Below the pieces are notes generated by a model. It saw only the letters and a list, made by a program, of their open reading frames with translations, was not told the DNA's origin and ran no database searches. Shown piece by piece: positions 1 through 11,178 of a stretch of DNA of 43,506 nucleotides (positions are counted from its first letter, which is position 1; every line of letters starts with the position of its first letter). The position numbers and the translations under genes were made by a program. Origin of the DNA: Parachlorella kessleri (lineage: Eukaryota > Chlorophyta > Trebouxiophyceae > Chlorellales > Chlorellaceae); contig BBXU01000028.1 in the NCBI GenBank assembly GCA_001598975.1, positions 1-43,506 of the forward strand. The letters are read 5' to 3'.

Positions 1-2
1 TT

Positions 3-206
3 CCGCGCTGCAGCGCCATCGTTACCAGCCTTATCTTTGAGGACGACCGTGGCGAGTGGCAAGGTCCCGCATGGGATGGGCACCTGCAAAACCAGGCCAC
101 CGCCAACAAAGACCTCAATAACAAGCCCAACGTCGTGAGAAACAGTTCCCGCAGTCTACTCCTTCCCGCACAGGGAGTACCGGCAGGGCGTGGCGAGCTG
201 TCATAA
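3..206 (+). CDS. possible 3' exon of an unidentified gene running off the left edge
   Basis: Frame 3 is open from the window edge to a TAA at 204-206, giving about 67 residues with no start codon in view. The first part reads like a folded segment (around SLIFEDDRGEWQGP) and the last third is Ser/Leu/Ala-rich. No splice acceptor is needed inside the segment and I recognise no family. It ends where the left arm of the foldback repeat begins. It could be the last exon of a gene to the left, or chance open frame; confidence is low because it is short and has no homology support. Confidence 0.3.
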   Translation, partial: PRCSAIVTSLIFEDDRGEWQGPAWDGHLQNQATANKDLNNKPNVVRNSSRSLLLPAQGVPAGRGELS

Positions 207-1063
207 TGGTTAGCTGACGATGCTGCGTTCAATTCCCCTCCTATCCGCTGGACTGCTCTGCCTGCTGCTGTGCATAAGGTTGTTGCAGGCCAGAATGTGT
301 TGGGTACAATATCTTGCACAACATCTTGAGAGCACATTTATGCTAAACCAAAATTCAAGGCCTAGGTTGCATCACCGTGCTGGTGCAGATGACCGAGGTC
401 CAGTGGCAGTCACTGCGTGGCCACTAAGTGGCTACTGAGCCACTGGCCACTGAGTGGTAGACGCTCTGCCGGAGTGCACTCACGTGAAAGCTTGGCGGAG
501 TAGCCTAACTCCTAGCAAAGAAGCGTACCAGCAATACCTCTCCGGTCCATTTTCTGGCAACTTGCGTGATCAACAGCCAAATGGAAGTGCACAAAGCCGA
601 GCGCCGAACAGTGCTATACTATAGTATATGAGAGCAAACCCAACAGCTTCCTCACAGGGGACAAAACCCTAGACACAGGATGCGAGACTAAGACTAGACT
701 AGACCAGGATGCATACCAAAGTACTCAGCTCAGAGACCATGACTGCAGTGTGCAGACAAGTAGACTGAACAGTCAGAATGCATGCGCAATATCAACAAGC
801 TTCAACAGCCACTTCCAGTGGACCTCGGCCCTGTGCCGAGCACGTTAACGCTGATTCATTAACGTTGATGCAGCCTAGGCCTTGGTTCTTGATTAGCATA
901 AACTGTGCTCCCAAGACATTGTGCAAGATATTATACCCAACACATTCTTGCCTGCAACAACCCCGGGGGCCCATGGGCACATGCACAGCAGCAGGCAGAT
1001 CTCTAGAGCTGTCCAGCGGACATGGGAGGAGTTGAACGCAGCAACACCAGCTAACAATGTCCT
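205..1063. repeat. foldback-type element: imperfect long inverted repeat
   Basis: The plus-strand segment at about 205-410 is matched, with mismatches and small indels, by the minus strand of about 800-1063. Shared blocks include the GTTAGCTG end, TTGCTGCGTTCAA/GATGCTGCGTTCAA, CGCTGGAC.GCTCT, CTGCCTGCTGCTGTGCAT, AGAATGTGTTGGGTA, ATATCTTGCACAA, AAGGCCTAGG and CCGAGGTCCA.TGG. About 390 bp separates the arms, and a 14-bp perfect palindrome (615-628, TATACTATAGTATA) lies close to the centre. This resembles a degenerate foldback or MITE-like non-autonomous element. No transposase and no clear target-site duplication were found. Small reading frames inside it are not credible genes. Confidence 0.6.
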
Positions 1064-1237
1064 ACGTAGTGTATTCAACTGTTATGGTCGATACATGGTG
1101 CATGCACTAGGTCGGTACAACAAACTTTGGTAGAACCTGGGCAAAATTAGCAGCCAAAGGTACAAGGGAGGCCCCTCAGCAATTGAGCACAATGAAACTC
1201 GCGCCAAAATACTCATACAACCAGGGGGCTATTGAGT

Positions 1238-1242
1238 TTACA
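1238..1242 (-). terminator. candidate polyadenylation signal for ATG6
   Basis: TTACA on the plus strand reads TGTAA on the minus strand, 84 nt beyond the ATG6 stop. TGTAA is the usual green-algal poly(A) signal. The motif is short, so position and context carry the call. Confidence 0.5.
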
Positions 1243-1325
1243 GCATGTCTGCGGGGCCACGATCAACCACAGGCATATACAAGGAAAGCGAGCATAGCCA
1301 CCCAGTATAGAGGCTTCACTGCACA

Positions 1326-4300
1326 TCAGGGCCGAAGCGCCGCAGGATCCTCCCGCTGCAATGCCACTACCGGTGGGCCCTGCTTGTCCAACGATATCAT
1401 GAACTTGAGGCAGAATTTGAGGTCCACAAGCATGTACTTAAGCGCTTTGGTCCAGTTCTTGTCCTTGGCCAGCATATACTTGATGGAATGGCCGCCTACC
1501 TGCACCAGGTGTGAGAACGGGTGTCGGGCGTCACGGCAAGGCATCTGCACTTACGGAGTTGCGCTTGCTTTTAGGGAGTTGCGCTTCCACAAATCAAACC
1601 TTCATCCAGGCTGAACCTATTCTCTACTGCCCCAGCTACAGTTGAAGCGTCACCTGCTTTTCCAGTGGTCTTAGCTTGACCCGGGAAGAGACCTACTGGA
1701 TCAGATCTCAGGCGAGCAACACAAAGCAAAACTGCATACAGCCCTGTCAGTAGAGTATGCCTATGCCTACTCTCTGCTCCGCATTGCCTGCCACCTTTTC
1801 ATCCGGTCAAGTTTACCAACTCCGCCAGCGGCAGGTCGACGGGTCCCACAGCCCTGAGGCAAATGATGACGCGTAACAACGGCACCAGAGTGCCCTGCTA
1901 CACAAGCTAGCCTTTTATTTAATAACCTCACAGCGCTCACCTTATCACCCTCAACTGCCCATGGCAGCTCGAAAGGCTTGCCCAGTGCTTCGCTTGCGCC
2001 CCTGCTGCGAAGCCAGTCAGCATACTCCTGCACACTTAACCGCTCCTAGACTAAGTCGCAGCTGTATGCCCAATGTACTGAGGAGAACTAAGGGTTGCAA
2101 GGAACCCAGTGCCTCCCCTGCACCTCCCATGCGCTAGTTCTGCACTTAGCTGGTCCTCTTTCAGACGTTTACCCACGTCTCTGCTGCCCCTGCTTATAAA
2201 CCACCCGCCTTCCCCGTGGTTTAGCTTATTTTATTGGACAACTTGCTGGCTCGGAAGCTCAGGTAACCCACACAACATCCCTTGCGTCCAGCCTGTCCCT
2301 ACAGTACCAATCAACCCAATCGCAATGCCTATCTACACTTCGGTTCGCGGCCCCCGCCAAAAAGAGCAGTACCGTCTGTGTGGCCAAGTCTCCCATGGCA
2401 AGGTGCTTTGGTTTACCATACGATTGCTACCCAGCGCAAATTACGGGTCAATCTCACATCCTGCAGGCACAGAAAGCCCTCTGCCACGCAAGCCAGCCGG
2501 TTGCTCACCTTCAGGCAAGTCAAGAAGCCCACTTGCGCCTTGTCAAATGAGATGCAGACGAACTTATTGCAGGGGCCATACAGGTCGTACGTGCCCCGGC
2601 TGTCTGCCACCCGGGCGTAGCTCCCCATTGGCAGCAGCCGGTACTGGGAAAATTGCACTTCGCATACCTGCAGGTCATGCACACATGCCTGGCAAGTAAA
2701 CCGTCGACTGATTGTAAGCATTGTGGTGCGTTTTTCATTCGGCTGCTCTGCCAGGCATGCCCTCCAAGCCGCATGCCCGTGTAAAAAAGGTGCTGGATCC
2801 CAGACGCTTGTGGTATGTCTTGCAGTATCTCTGACGACCATCACCACCGCCCCCACCACCCCCTTGAGGGGCTGCTCAGTCAGGACAGCCCAGCCCTCAG
2901 ATGGAGTCTGCATGGTGCTCACCTTAGCCATGGTGTTCAGCAGCAGAACCGCCTGACCCCAGGCAGCGTTGATCTCATCCCAGGAGACCTCCTGGTTGGA
3001 CGTGCGCCCCAGCCTCAAGCCCGATATCGTGCCAAACGGCCCGTCAAACCAAATCTTGAACACATCTGAGTAGACATTGGTGCGCTTGAGCATGTTGAGG
3101 GCTGCGTAGTTGGACTCTATCCTGCAAGAAAAGCAGGCCGAGCAAAGGTTTATTAAACTTACCATGCCATTGCTCATCTTACCATGCCAAGTCCACTCAG
3201 ACAACGGGCAAACCACGATACTCACAACACGAAGGCCACACAGTTGGACAGAGCACCAAGCTGCGATGCACATTGTACGTAACATCATAGCTTGCAGTGC
3301 CACTGAGCTACAACAGTAAATTTCTCAGGACGAGACTGCCCGCCGCCAACGTCACAGGGCCTGCCCTTGCGCGTCATGTGGTGCGCTTAAGTTTACCACT
3401 TGACAGCCAAGGCACACTCCCGACCCAATGCTCACCTGTACATCAACGCCGCCTTCTCGTCCAGGTGCTCTTGCAGCTGTAACTGGAACTCGCCAGACTC
3501 ATGCCAGTACTGTTCTTCCAGCTTGTCGACCTCACGTGCTTTGGCCTCAACGTTGGCCAGCTCTGCCTCTGCTGCGGCCACTTCTGCTTCCAAGCGGGCC
3601 AGCCGGTCCCTGCAGCAACAGCATTTAAATACAAACCTTATTAAAAGCACGCGCTGGACCAACTCGCGATGTATCGCTGTCTGTTAGTGTGCCTAACGCA
3701 TGAAAACCAATGTAAGAGCCCAGCTTTTCTTCGATTGGGGCTGGTAATTGTATGTTTTGAGGAAGTTTGGGTAGGCTACAACTCTGAAGGATGTGCCTGC
3801 TTCCGCAGCACCACCCCAGGAGCGCCCACCTTTCCTGTGCTGCCTCCTCCTCCGCCCGGTTGAGTGCCTGCTGGAACTGTGCGCTCTCCGTGGGTCGCAG
3901 GTTCTCAGCCTCCAGCCGCTGCAGCGCTGCCTCGTACGACGCCACCTCCTGTTGCAAGTCTGACAACTGTGCTTCCAACTCCTTGTGCACCTCCGAAGCG
4001 CAGTCAGTGCAGAGTGGTTGGTCCACTTGGCTCTGCTCTGTGGCCACCTCTATGACGCGCGTGACCGCCCTCAGCGTCTGGTCCAGAGGCACCCTAGCCG
4101 CCGTAGCACTAAAGTCGCCACCACCGTGCTGAGAGGGCGGCTTGTGGGGTAGCATGATGAAGGACTCTGCGCCTGGCTCGTGGCCCGACGAGGCATGGGC
4201 ACCCCGGGCCGTCAGGGCTTCTTCCAGCAGCATGAAGGACTCATCCAGTCGTGGGTTGGCAGTTCTGCCGGCCACCAGGGCAACACTATCTGTCTCGCTG

Positions 4301-4347
4301 GCAGCAATCACCAGCCGGGCCTTGCAGTGCGCGCAGTGGTACTCCAT
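1326..4347 (-). CDS. ATG6: Beclin-1/ATG6/Vps30 homologue, autophagy and PI3-kinase complex subunit
   Basis: Beclin-1/ATG6 is the scaffold subunit of the class III PI3-kinase (VPS34) complexes that act in autophagosome formation and endosomal sorting. Six exons on the minus strand (4347-3830, 3609-3436, 3121-2923, 2667-2509, 2027-1941, 1499-1326) join in frame to 436 aa; human Beclin-1 is 450. Order: an N-terminal CxxC (C5, C8), two ESFxxL boxes (F38-L41, F63-L66), a second CxxC in PLCTDC (113-116), a long coiled coil with [12 protein letters not shown], then the evolutionarily conserved domain with [15 protein letters not shown] and [15 protein letters not shown], and a C-terminal segment around [19 protein letters not shown]. 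The start at 4347 is chosen because it begins at the Cys pair; an in-frame ATG nine bases upstream (4356) is possible. It is divergent with USE1. Family assignment is firm. Confidence 0.93.
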
Positions 4348-4543
4348 GACCCTCAAACTACGTTTGGAATGTCTGGCAAAATTCTTCTGGCTCCTCCAGG
4401 CTGTTTCACTCGGCTTGCTCCCTGCGCTCTATGCCATGGATGCTTCGCCACAAGAGGGCGCATAAAAACAAAACTGCGGCCTTTGCACGATCACTTGCTC
4501 TGGAACCTCAGTTGCAGCTACTGCATGACATAGCACTAGAAAC
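4348..4543. promoter_or_regulatory. shared 5' intergenic region of ATG6 and USE1
   Basis: Only 196 bp separates the ATG6 start codon (minus) from the USE1 start codon (plus), so both 5' UTRs and promoters must lie here or overlap the genes. No clear TATA box is visible. A bidirectional promoter is inferred from the geometry. Confidence 0.5.
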
Positions 4544-6356
4544 ATGACATCGCTTCCTGCTTCTACTAGCGGTCTGTTCTTGGAGGTGTCTTTCAGACGA
4601 TTGCTGGCCACCTGTGAAAATATCACTTCTGGAAACGCCAAGGGTCGTGAGGACCTATCATCTTGGCGCAGCAGCCCAGTGTTCCACCACGTGAGAGCGG
4701 AGTTGGAGCTGTCTGCACCCTGTCCGCTGCCTTTGCTCAGCCACAGTCAAAGCCTGCCTTTGCAGTATGTGGAGACCCTTCAAGAGCAGCTGGAGGAGCT
4801 TTCAGGTTCCAGAAGCCCTAGGTGAGTTCTTTTAGCAGTGCTTACCCAGCTGGATTGAGGCAGTTGTGCAGTGTCCGGGCCAACTGCCTGGCAAAGAGCA
4901 AAGCCACTATGGTTGAAAGGTAACCAGGGAGTGCTTGAGCAATTCTGGACTGCAGGGTAGACCCGGCGCTGCTGCACCAGTACCAGCAGCATGTCTCTGC
5001 GCTGGCCAGGCAGTTGGGGAAGCCAGAGTTGCCTAGCTCTACGCACGGCGCTTCCTTCATGCCTATGCCGACAAACGGACACTCAAGGTAGCTGGCTGCC
5101 ATCCCAATACCACTGAACTATGCCTCCATGTTCTTTTGCGCTCTGTTGCATACCCATGGCCACAGGTACAGGCCCGGCCAAGCCAGAATCTGTGTCACTG
5201 ACGTGCGCAGGAGCCCTATACCTTTGCGGGTACCAGAGCTGCCCCCCATGCCGGCAAACGTTACTCACAGCGAGGCCAGCTGCGAAGCCGAGCAACGACA
5301 TGCTTTTGCGCCTGGCAGTATAGGAGGAACAGGAGGTCCTGCGTCTGATGGCCAGGGTCCCCCAGTAGCAAGGGCAGCAGCGCCATTGCTGGCCGATGCG
5401 CCAACATTGCGAGCGCTGCCCTCAGCTGCAGTGCAGTCAAGATTGCAGACGCAGACGAACCTGCAGGTGAGGCTGATAAAGCAGCACTACCGGCAGGGTG
5501 GTCTTGAGCCTACAAAACAATTCCAGGTGTTTAGTCTAGTGCAAGCGAGGGACTTGGGTTACGGAGTAAGTGCCAGTGGGTGGTGCAAGTGATGCTTTCT
5601 TTGGTGGCTTTCTGTTGAGAGGCCCACAGAGCCGCGTGCTGTGCCGCGGTCAGTCTACCCAAATGGAGGGTTGCAGGCGAGGAATTTTAATCGTGGCGTA
5701 GAACACTTGCAGGAAGCCCTGACAGACGAGTTGGCTGACATGGCTTCGTCCCTGAAGAGCAGCACGCTGGCGGTGGAGGGCAAGCTGCGGGAACGGGGGC
5801 AGCTGCTGGGAGCCACAGAGAACGCCCTGGACCACTCGCTGCACCACACGCGCAAGAGTGCAGTCGAGGCCAAGCGCATACACAGCAAGTGAGCCACCTA
5901 GGGCAACAACTTCTTATCAAAACGGACAGTGGCTACCGTGCATTGTTTGTATCGTCCCAAGTTGCTGACTGCTCGCAGTAGGGCATATAGACCCTCTGCT
6001 CAAAACGCATGCATCACTCGGATTGGTTATTAGCATGGGTGGCAGGTAGTGCGAAGGAGGAGTGAGAGTTGGGCTGGACTGACAGGGCTGGATGCAGAAT
6101 GTGCCTGTGTGGTTATGACTGCATTTGAGGGTGAGCATGTGCATTCCATACTGGTGCCCGATTCTGACATGTTGCGCTGCCATGCAGGGGCCGCGTGAAC
6201 TTTTGCCTCACGCTGCTGGTCATGCTGATGGTCGGGCTTACATTTGCGGGCACGTTCCTATTCATCAAGTTCACCAGCTTCGCTGGGTACAGAGCAGCCC
6301 GGCCTGCACCTGCAGCTCCCCTGGCAGCTGCCCCCATAGCCCACGGAGAGCTCTAG
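4544..6356 (+). CDS. USE1: USE1-type ER SNARE (Golgi-to-ER retrograde fusion)
   Basis: USE1 is an ER-resident SNARE acting with Sec20, Sec22 and syntaxin-18-type partners in fusion of Golgi-derived vesicles at the ER. Five exons (4544-4821, 4956-5087, 5166-5466, 5677-5888, 6188-6356) join in frame to 363 aa; plant USE1 is about 240-260. The N-terminus has FRRLLATC and YVETLQEQLEELS, as in plant USE1. A Pro/Ala-rich linker follows (about residues 140-235), then the SNARE helix (about 246-300, LQEALTDELADMASSLK and ATENALDHSL with an Asp near the expected centre). A single membrane span (about 313-334) near the C-terminus makes it tail-anchored. Unusually it has a luminal tail of about 25 residues, Ala/Pro-rich, ending HGEL. 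A TGTAA lies 60 nt after the stop. Confidence 0.87.
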
Positions 6357-6415
6357 TTACGAGGTGTGGCGTTATGTGCCTTGCAACTATAAGTCAAAGT
6401 GATGAACTCATATGA

Positions 6416-6420
6416 TGTAA
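6416..6420 (+). terminator. candidate polyadenylation signal for USE1
   Basis: TGTAA lies about 60 nt downstream of the USE1 stop codon, a typical green-algal arrangement. The convergent AIG2-like gene ends at 6553. Confidence 0.5.
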
Positions 6421-6552
6421 CGATAAAGTCGTATGGTGAGAGCAGTGGGGCGTCATCAAACCTCGAGAGAGAACCATGGGCAGGAATGCAAGTGTCTGTA
6501 ACATTTGCAAAGTACCCACCCAGCATCCTGTAACACAACATGCCTTAGACTG

Positions 6553-7389
6553 CTAGCGTCTCAAGTGCTCAGCAAACCGCCCACACATCTTTATGTAGCT
6601 GGGCAAGTGCTGCTCCTTGAAAGATTCCTCATCCCAAGCGCCATACAGCAGGGGCCGCAGCCTGTCCTGCCACAGGTAAATGTCTGCTTCAACCTGAGAA
6701 GGCACGTCAGCAATGTTGATGGTTGGTGGTTAGGTATCAGGTTGGGCTGTAAATGCCAAGTTATGGGATAGGGCTGTCAGGTACAGGCTGAGGAGCCACT
6801 GTACAACCAGGCATGGCCATCATCACCTCTGAGCCATCATCCAACACTGGTCGGACCCTGGTTTTGTAGTACTCTTCACCTTCAAACTCGTCTGCAGTAA
6901 CAGGACACAAAAGTGAGCTAGGGTGTGGGACGGTAAATAGTTCCAAGCGAAGATGGCAAGCTCGTTGTCGATAGAGGGAATAGCGCCTCACCAAACACTT
7001 CAACATCCTCCGCCGTCAAGTCAAATAACACAAGACCTCGAACCTGCGCAGCAAATGCGTTCCAGTGCCTCCAATTGACTGGTGCTTAGTTGGCACTGAC
7101 TGAGCCAGCTAAGCCATACACTTCAGCACCTGGCTGTCAGCGGGGCCTGGAATGGTCCCTGCAGAGAAGCGTACATGTTCATAACTTTGTGAGGTTTTGT
7201 ACTAGCTGACTTTGTAGCCTATAAGCTATTCTCTAGTGCAAGCCTGCACTAACCTGGGAAGACCTGGCCCCTTATAGCGTACCGCTGGTAGTGTTGAAGT
7301 GTTGCAGGAGCCATCCTAGGTACCCTCTTTATTAGTTGCTCCAGGACCTGTGGGAATTGCAGTGTGCCATACACAAAAACTGTCGCCAT
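6553..7389 (-). CDS. AIG2-like / gamma-glutamylcyclotransferase-fold protein
   Basis: A small protein of the GGCT/AIG2 fold. Members act as gamma-glutamyl(amine) cyclotransferases, releasing 5-oxoproline, or are plant AIG2-like proteins of uncertain substrate. Five exons on the minus strand (7389-7254, 7158-7130, 7043-6992, 6891-6800, 6693-6553) join to 149 aa, the normal family length. Diagnostic parts are the N-terminal VFVYGTLQFPQVL (the YGTL nucleotide/substrate loop), YAIRGQVFPG, the DEFEGEEYYKT block containing the expected catalytic Glu region, and the C-terminal YLWQDRLRPLLYG and HLPSYIKMC typical of plant AIG2. Exon 2 is only 29 nt. The exon 4 donor (ACA then GTGGCT) is inferred from frame. 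It is divergent with VTE1. The family is clear; the reaction is not. Confidence 0.87.
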
Positions 7390-7753
7390 GTCGCCACCCA
7401 ACTCTGCCTTCCACCGTCCGTCTCAGCTTGCTCCCTCCCTGGCAGTAGCTGTTGTGATCTTAGAAAACACAGTTGGGCCACAGGGATACCCACAAGTGAG
7501 GTGGGTTTTTGTCACCGTTGAGTCACACCTCCCCTAGGCACACTGCTTACCCACAGGAACTACACGATCCAGCTTCGTGGACTGTTTTAGCCACAAGACC
7601 TTTGCAAAAGGCAGTTGATCTTACCCTTGCGTGTTCCCTTTGCTGATCACAAACTCAACGTAGCCAAAGGTTGCCAGAAGCTCTCCGTCTTGACATTTTC
7701 CTTGGCCAAGAGGGAGAACTCCACTGCGAATAAAGACCTCTTTGCGGGCTACC
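7390..7753. promoter_or_regulatory. shared 5' intergenic region of the AIG2-like gene and VTE1
   Basis: This 364-bp gap lies between the two divergent start codons. It must hold both promoters and 5' UTRs. I see no TATA box and no coding signal; a bidirectional promoter is inferred from geometry only. Confidence 0.45.
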
Positions 7754-10349
<2,596 letters not shown>

Positions 10350-10908
10350 CCAAAACTGGTGCAACTGGCTGTGGGAGGCGGTGCTGGGTCGGGGGCTGCG
10401 CTGGGTCGGGGACTGTGCTTGCAGACTACCTTGCAGTGCGGTGTGCGTGCGTCGGTGCCCATCTGGTTTCGGTTCATGCTGCTACTTGAAGTCCAGTCAG
10501 GTGGGCTTTAGGTTGACTCCATGGGGTCTATAAGGGGGCAACCTGCTCGGTTTTGTGCTTTGTGCTGTCTTTCTGCGGATATGCGAAGCCTTATTGCTGG
10601 AGATCTTATGGGAACAGGGGCGGACGGCAGGTCTTTCGCTGGTCTTCTTATACTGTGATCTCATTTGATTCTTTGACATTTAAGATGAAATGCACGTGAC
10701 AGGAAGGGGTCAGACAGCAGTGGCATTTCAAGGTCCTGTGCGTGTGACACAGATCCAAACCCTTAAGCACGTAACCCTAGGTAACTGATTATCGAGTGAA
10801 GTGTTGAGCGAGACTGATTTTGCAGGGGTCTCGCTTGTCAGGTCCCAGGCAGGCAGTTCTAGTAGGAAGCCCAGGTCCACTTGCTGCAGCTGGCCATGTC
10901 GGCTGTGA

Positions 10909-10913
10909 TGTAA
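10909..10913 (+). terminator. candidate polyadenylation signal for VTE1
   Basis: A TGTAA motif about 560 nt beyond the VTE1 stop. It implies a long 3' UTR, which is common in green algae. A closer signal was not found. Confidence 0.4.
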
Positions 10914-10929
10914 TGTACGTTAACTAATT

Positions 10930-10936
10930 TATATAA
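10930..10936 (+). promoter_or_regulatory. TATA-like element upstream of the rotatin-like gene
   Basis: TATATAA in an AT-rich patch about 245 bp before the proposed ATG at 11179. It is suggestive only; chance occurrence is quite possible. Confidence 0.25.
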
Positions 10937-11178
10937 GGGATGCGAACCTCCCAAATCTCTTTCCCATCGTGTGATATACTGCTCCGGCTGGTCAACTTGC
11001 ACCTTGAAACGTAGCGTATAGTCACTCCTTAGTCAATATAGGACACACTAGTTGCCCTGCCCGAGGCTTTGATGAGACTTACATTACGATTTCGTTTGCT
11101 CGTCTGTCTCTTGAGTAGAGCGTACTGGTGCTGGGCCTGTTGATCGAGTATGCCTTGCGTCAAGGCGAGGCAGTGGCC

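Larger units (their letters stand above)
10350..11178. other. intergenic region between VTE1 and the rotatin-like gene
   Basis: About 830 bp with no credible exon on either strand. It holds the probable VTE1 3' UTR up to the TGTAA at 10909-10913, then an AT-richer stretch with a TATATAA at 10930-10936, about 245 bp before the rotatin-like start. Confidence 0.5.

Noticed and set aside
1183..1614. Plus-strand open frame of 143 codons
   Set aside because: It is antisense to the last ATG6 exon, whose conserved protein sequence explains the open frame.
2109..2699. Plus-strand open frame of 196 codons
   Set aside because: It overlaps ATG6 exon 4 on the opposite strand and shows no family resemblance; it is a shadow of the real exon and an adjacent intron.
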